38,110 nt of DNA from Burkholderiales bacterium (GTDB lineage: Bacteria > Pseudomonadota > Gammaproteobacteria > Burkholderiales > Burkholderiaceae_F), in NCBI GenBank assembly GCA_020248865.1, contig JADCGS010000018.1:1-38110 (forward strand). Reading direction: 5' to 3'. The first letter of the stretch is position 1. Each line of letters starts with the position of its first letter. The position numbers and the translations under genes were made by a program. This document shows, piece by piece, positions 38,037 to 38,110 of the stretch. The notes under the pieces are model-generated. The model saw only the letters and a list, made by a program, of their open reading frames with translations, did no database searches and was not told the DNA's origin.

Positions 38037-38110
38037 GTGGCTCGATACGGACAGGCATTCAAGGACAAGGCGGTGGCGCGGTTGCTACCGCCGGAGAGCG
38101 CGGCGCTGGA
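38037..38110 (+). CDS. Partial IS3-type transposase OrfA (N-terminus)
   Basis: From GTG 38037 the frame reads VARYGQAFKDKAVARLLPPE and SAALE to the window edge, the usual opening of an IS3/IS911-like HTH OrfA protein. GAAGG lies 8 bases upstream. Only about 24 codons are visible, so the element and its intactness cannot be judged. It is divergent from the IS110 transposase. Confidence 0.7.
   Translation, partial: MARYGQAFKDKAVARLLPPESAAL

Overview
The window is GC-rich, densely coded chromosomal DNA from a betaproteobacterium, most likely of the order Burkholderiales. This rests on gene order: pyrG-kdsA-DUF1330-eno-ftsB on one strand, a bamC-dapA block next to an MBL-fold gene, and the long form of TrpS. 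These arrangements are familiar from that order. No rRNA, tRNA or CRISPR array was found.

Layout. Positions 1-515 hold the broken edge of an integron: a partial gene, a GTTAGGC recombination core, an SOS (LexA-boxed) promoter and the first 40 or so codons of an IntI integrase. From 516 to 8505 there is a leftward housekeeping run (MBL hydrolase, bamC, dapA, methyltransferase, trpS, site-2 protease, YciO-type protein, PHP phosphoesterase, alpha/beta hydrolase). It ends at a 16-copy heptamer repeat with G-quadruplex potential. An acyl-CoA synthetase, a MaoC hydratase, a small unknown protein and a DUF455 protein follow.

The metabolic centrepiece is 12632-20017. A GntR/FCD regulator is divergent from hcmB-hcl-meaH-hcmA, followed by a TPP-dependent enzyme. 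The large mutase subunit carries Ile90 and Asp117, the residues that separate 2-hydroxyisobutyryl-CoA mutase from methylmalonyl-CoA and isobutyryl-CoA mutases. The cluster should activate 2-hydroxyisobutyrate, the tert-butyl ether and alcohol intermediate, to its CoA thioester and isomerise it to 3-hydroxybutyryl-CoA. The adjacent TPP enzyme raises the possibility of a second, C-C cleaving fate.

Next come a tandem-duplicated gamma-carbonic-anhydrase-fold protein whose metal-binding histidines are divided between its two halves, hslO, a lipoprotein, a ParB-like small protein and a SAF-domain dehydrogenase. The glyoxylate shunt follows (aceB, a 2-haloacid dehalogenase, a divergent LysR gene, aceA). 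It would let the cell grow on the acetyl-CoA that 3-hydroxybutyryl-CoA yields. The essential pyrG-to-ftsB block comes after it.

From about 34.8 kb to the end the DNA is a patchwork: an Rhs remnant, an XRE regulator, an antitoxin gene broken by an amber codon, the tail of a second XRE-type gene, an intact antitoxin/MazF-type toxin pair, an IS110-family transposase and the start of an IS3-type orfA. Several intergenic spaces carry unrelated short tandem repeats with units of 7, 9, 11 and 11 bp.
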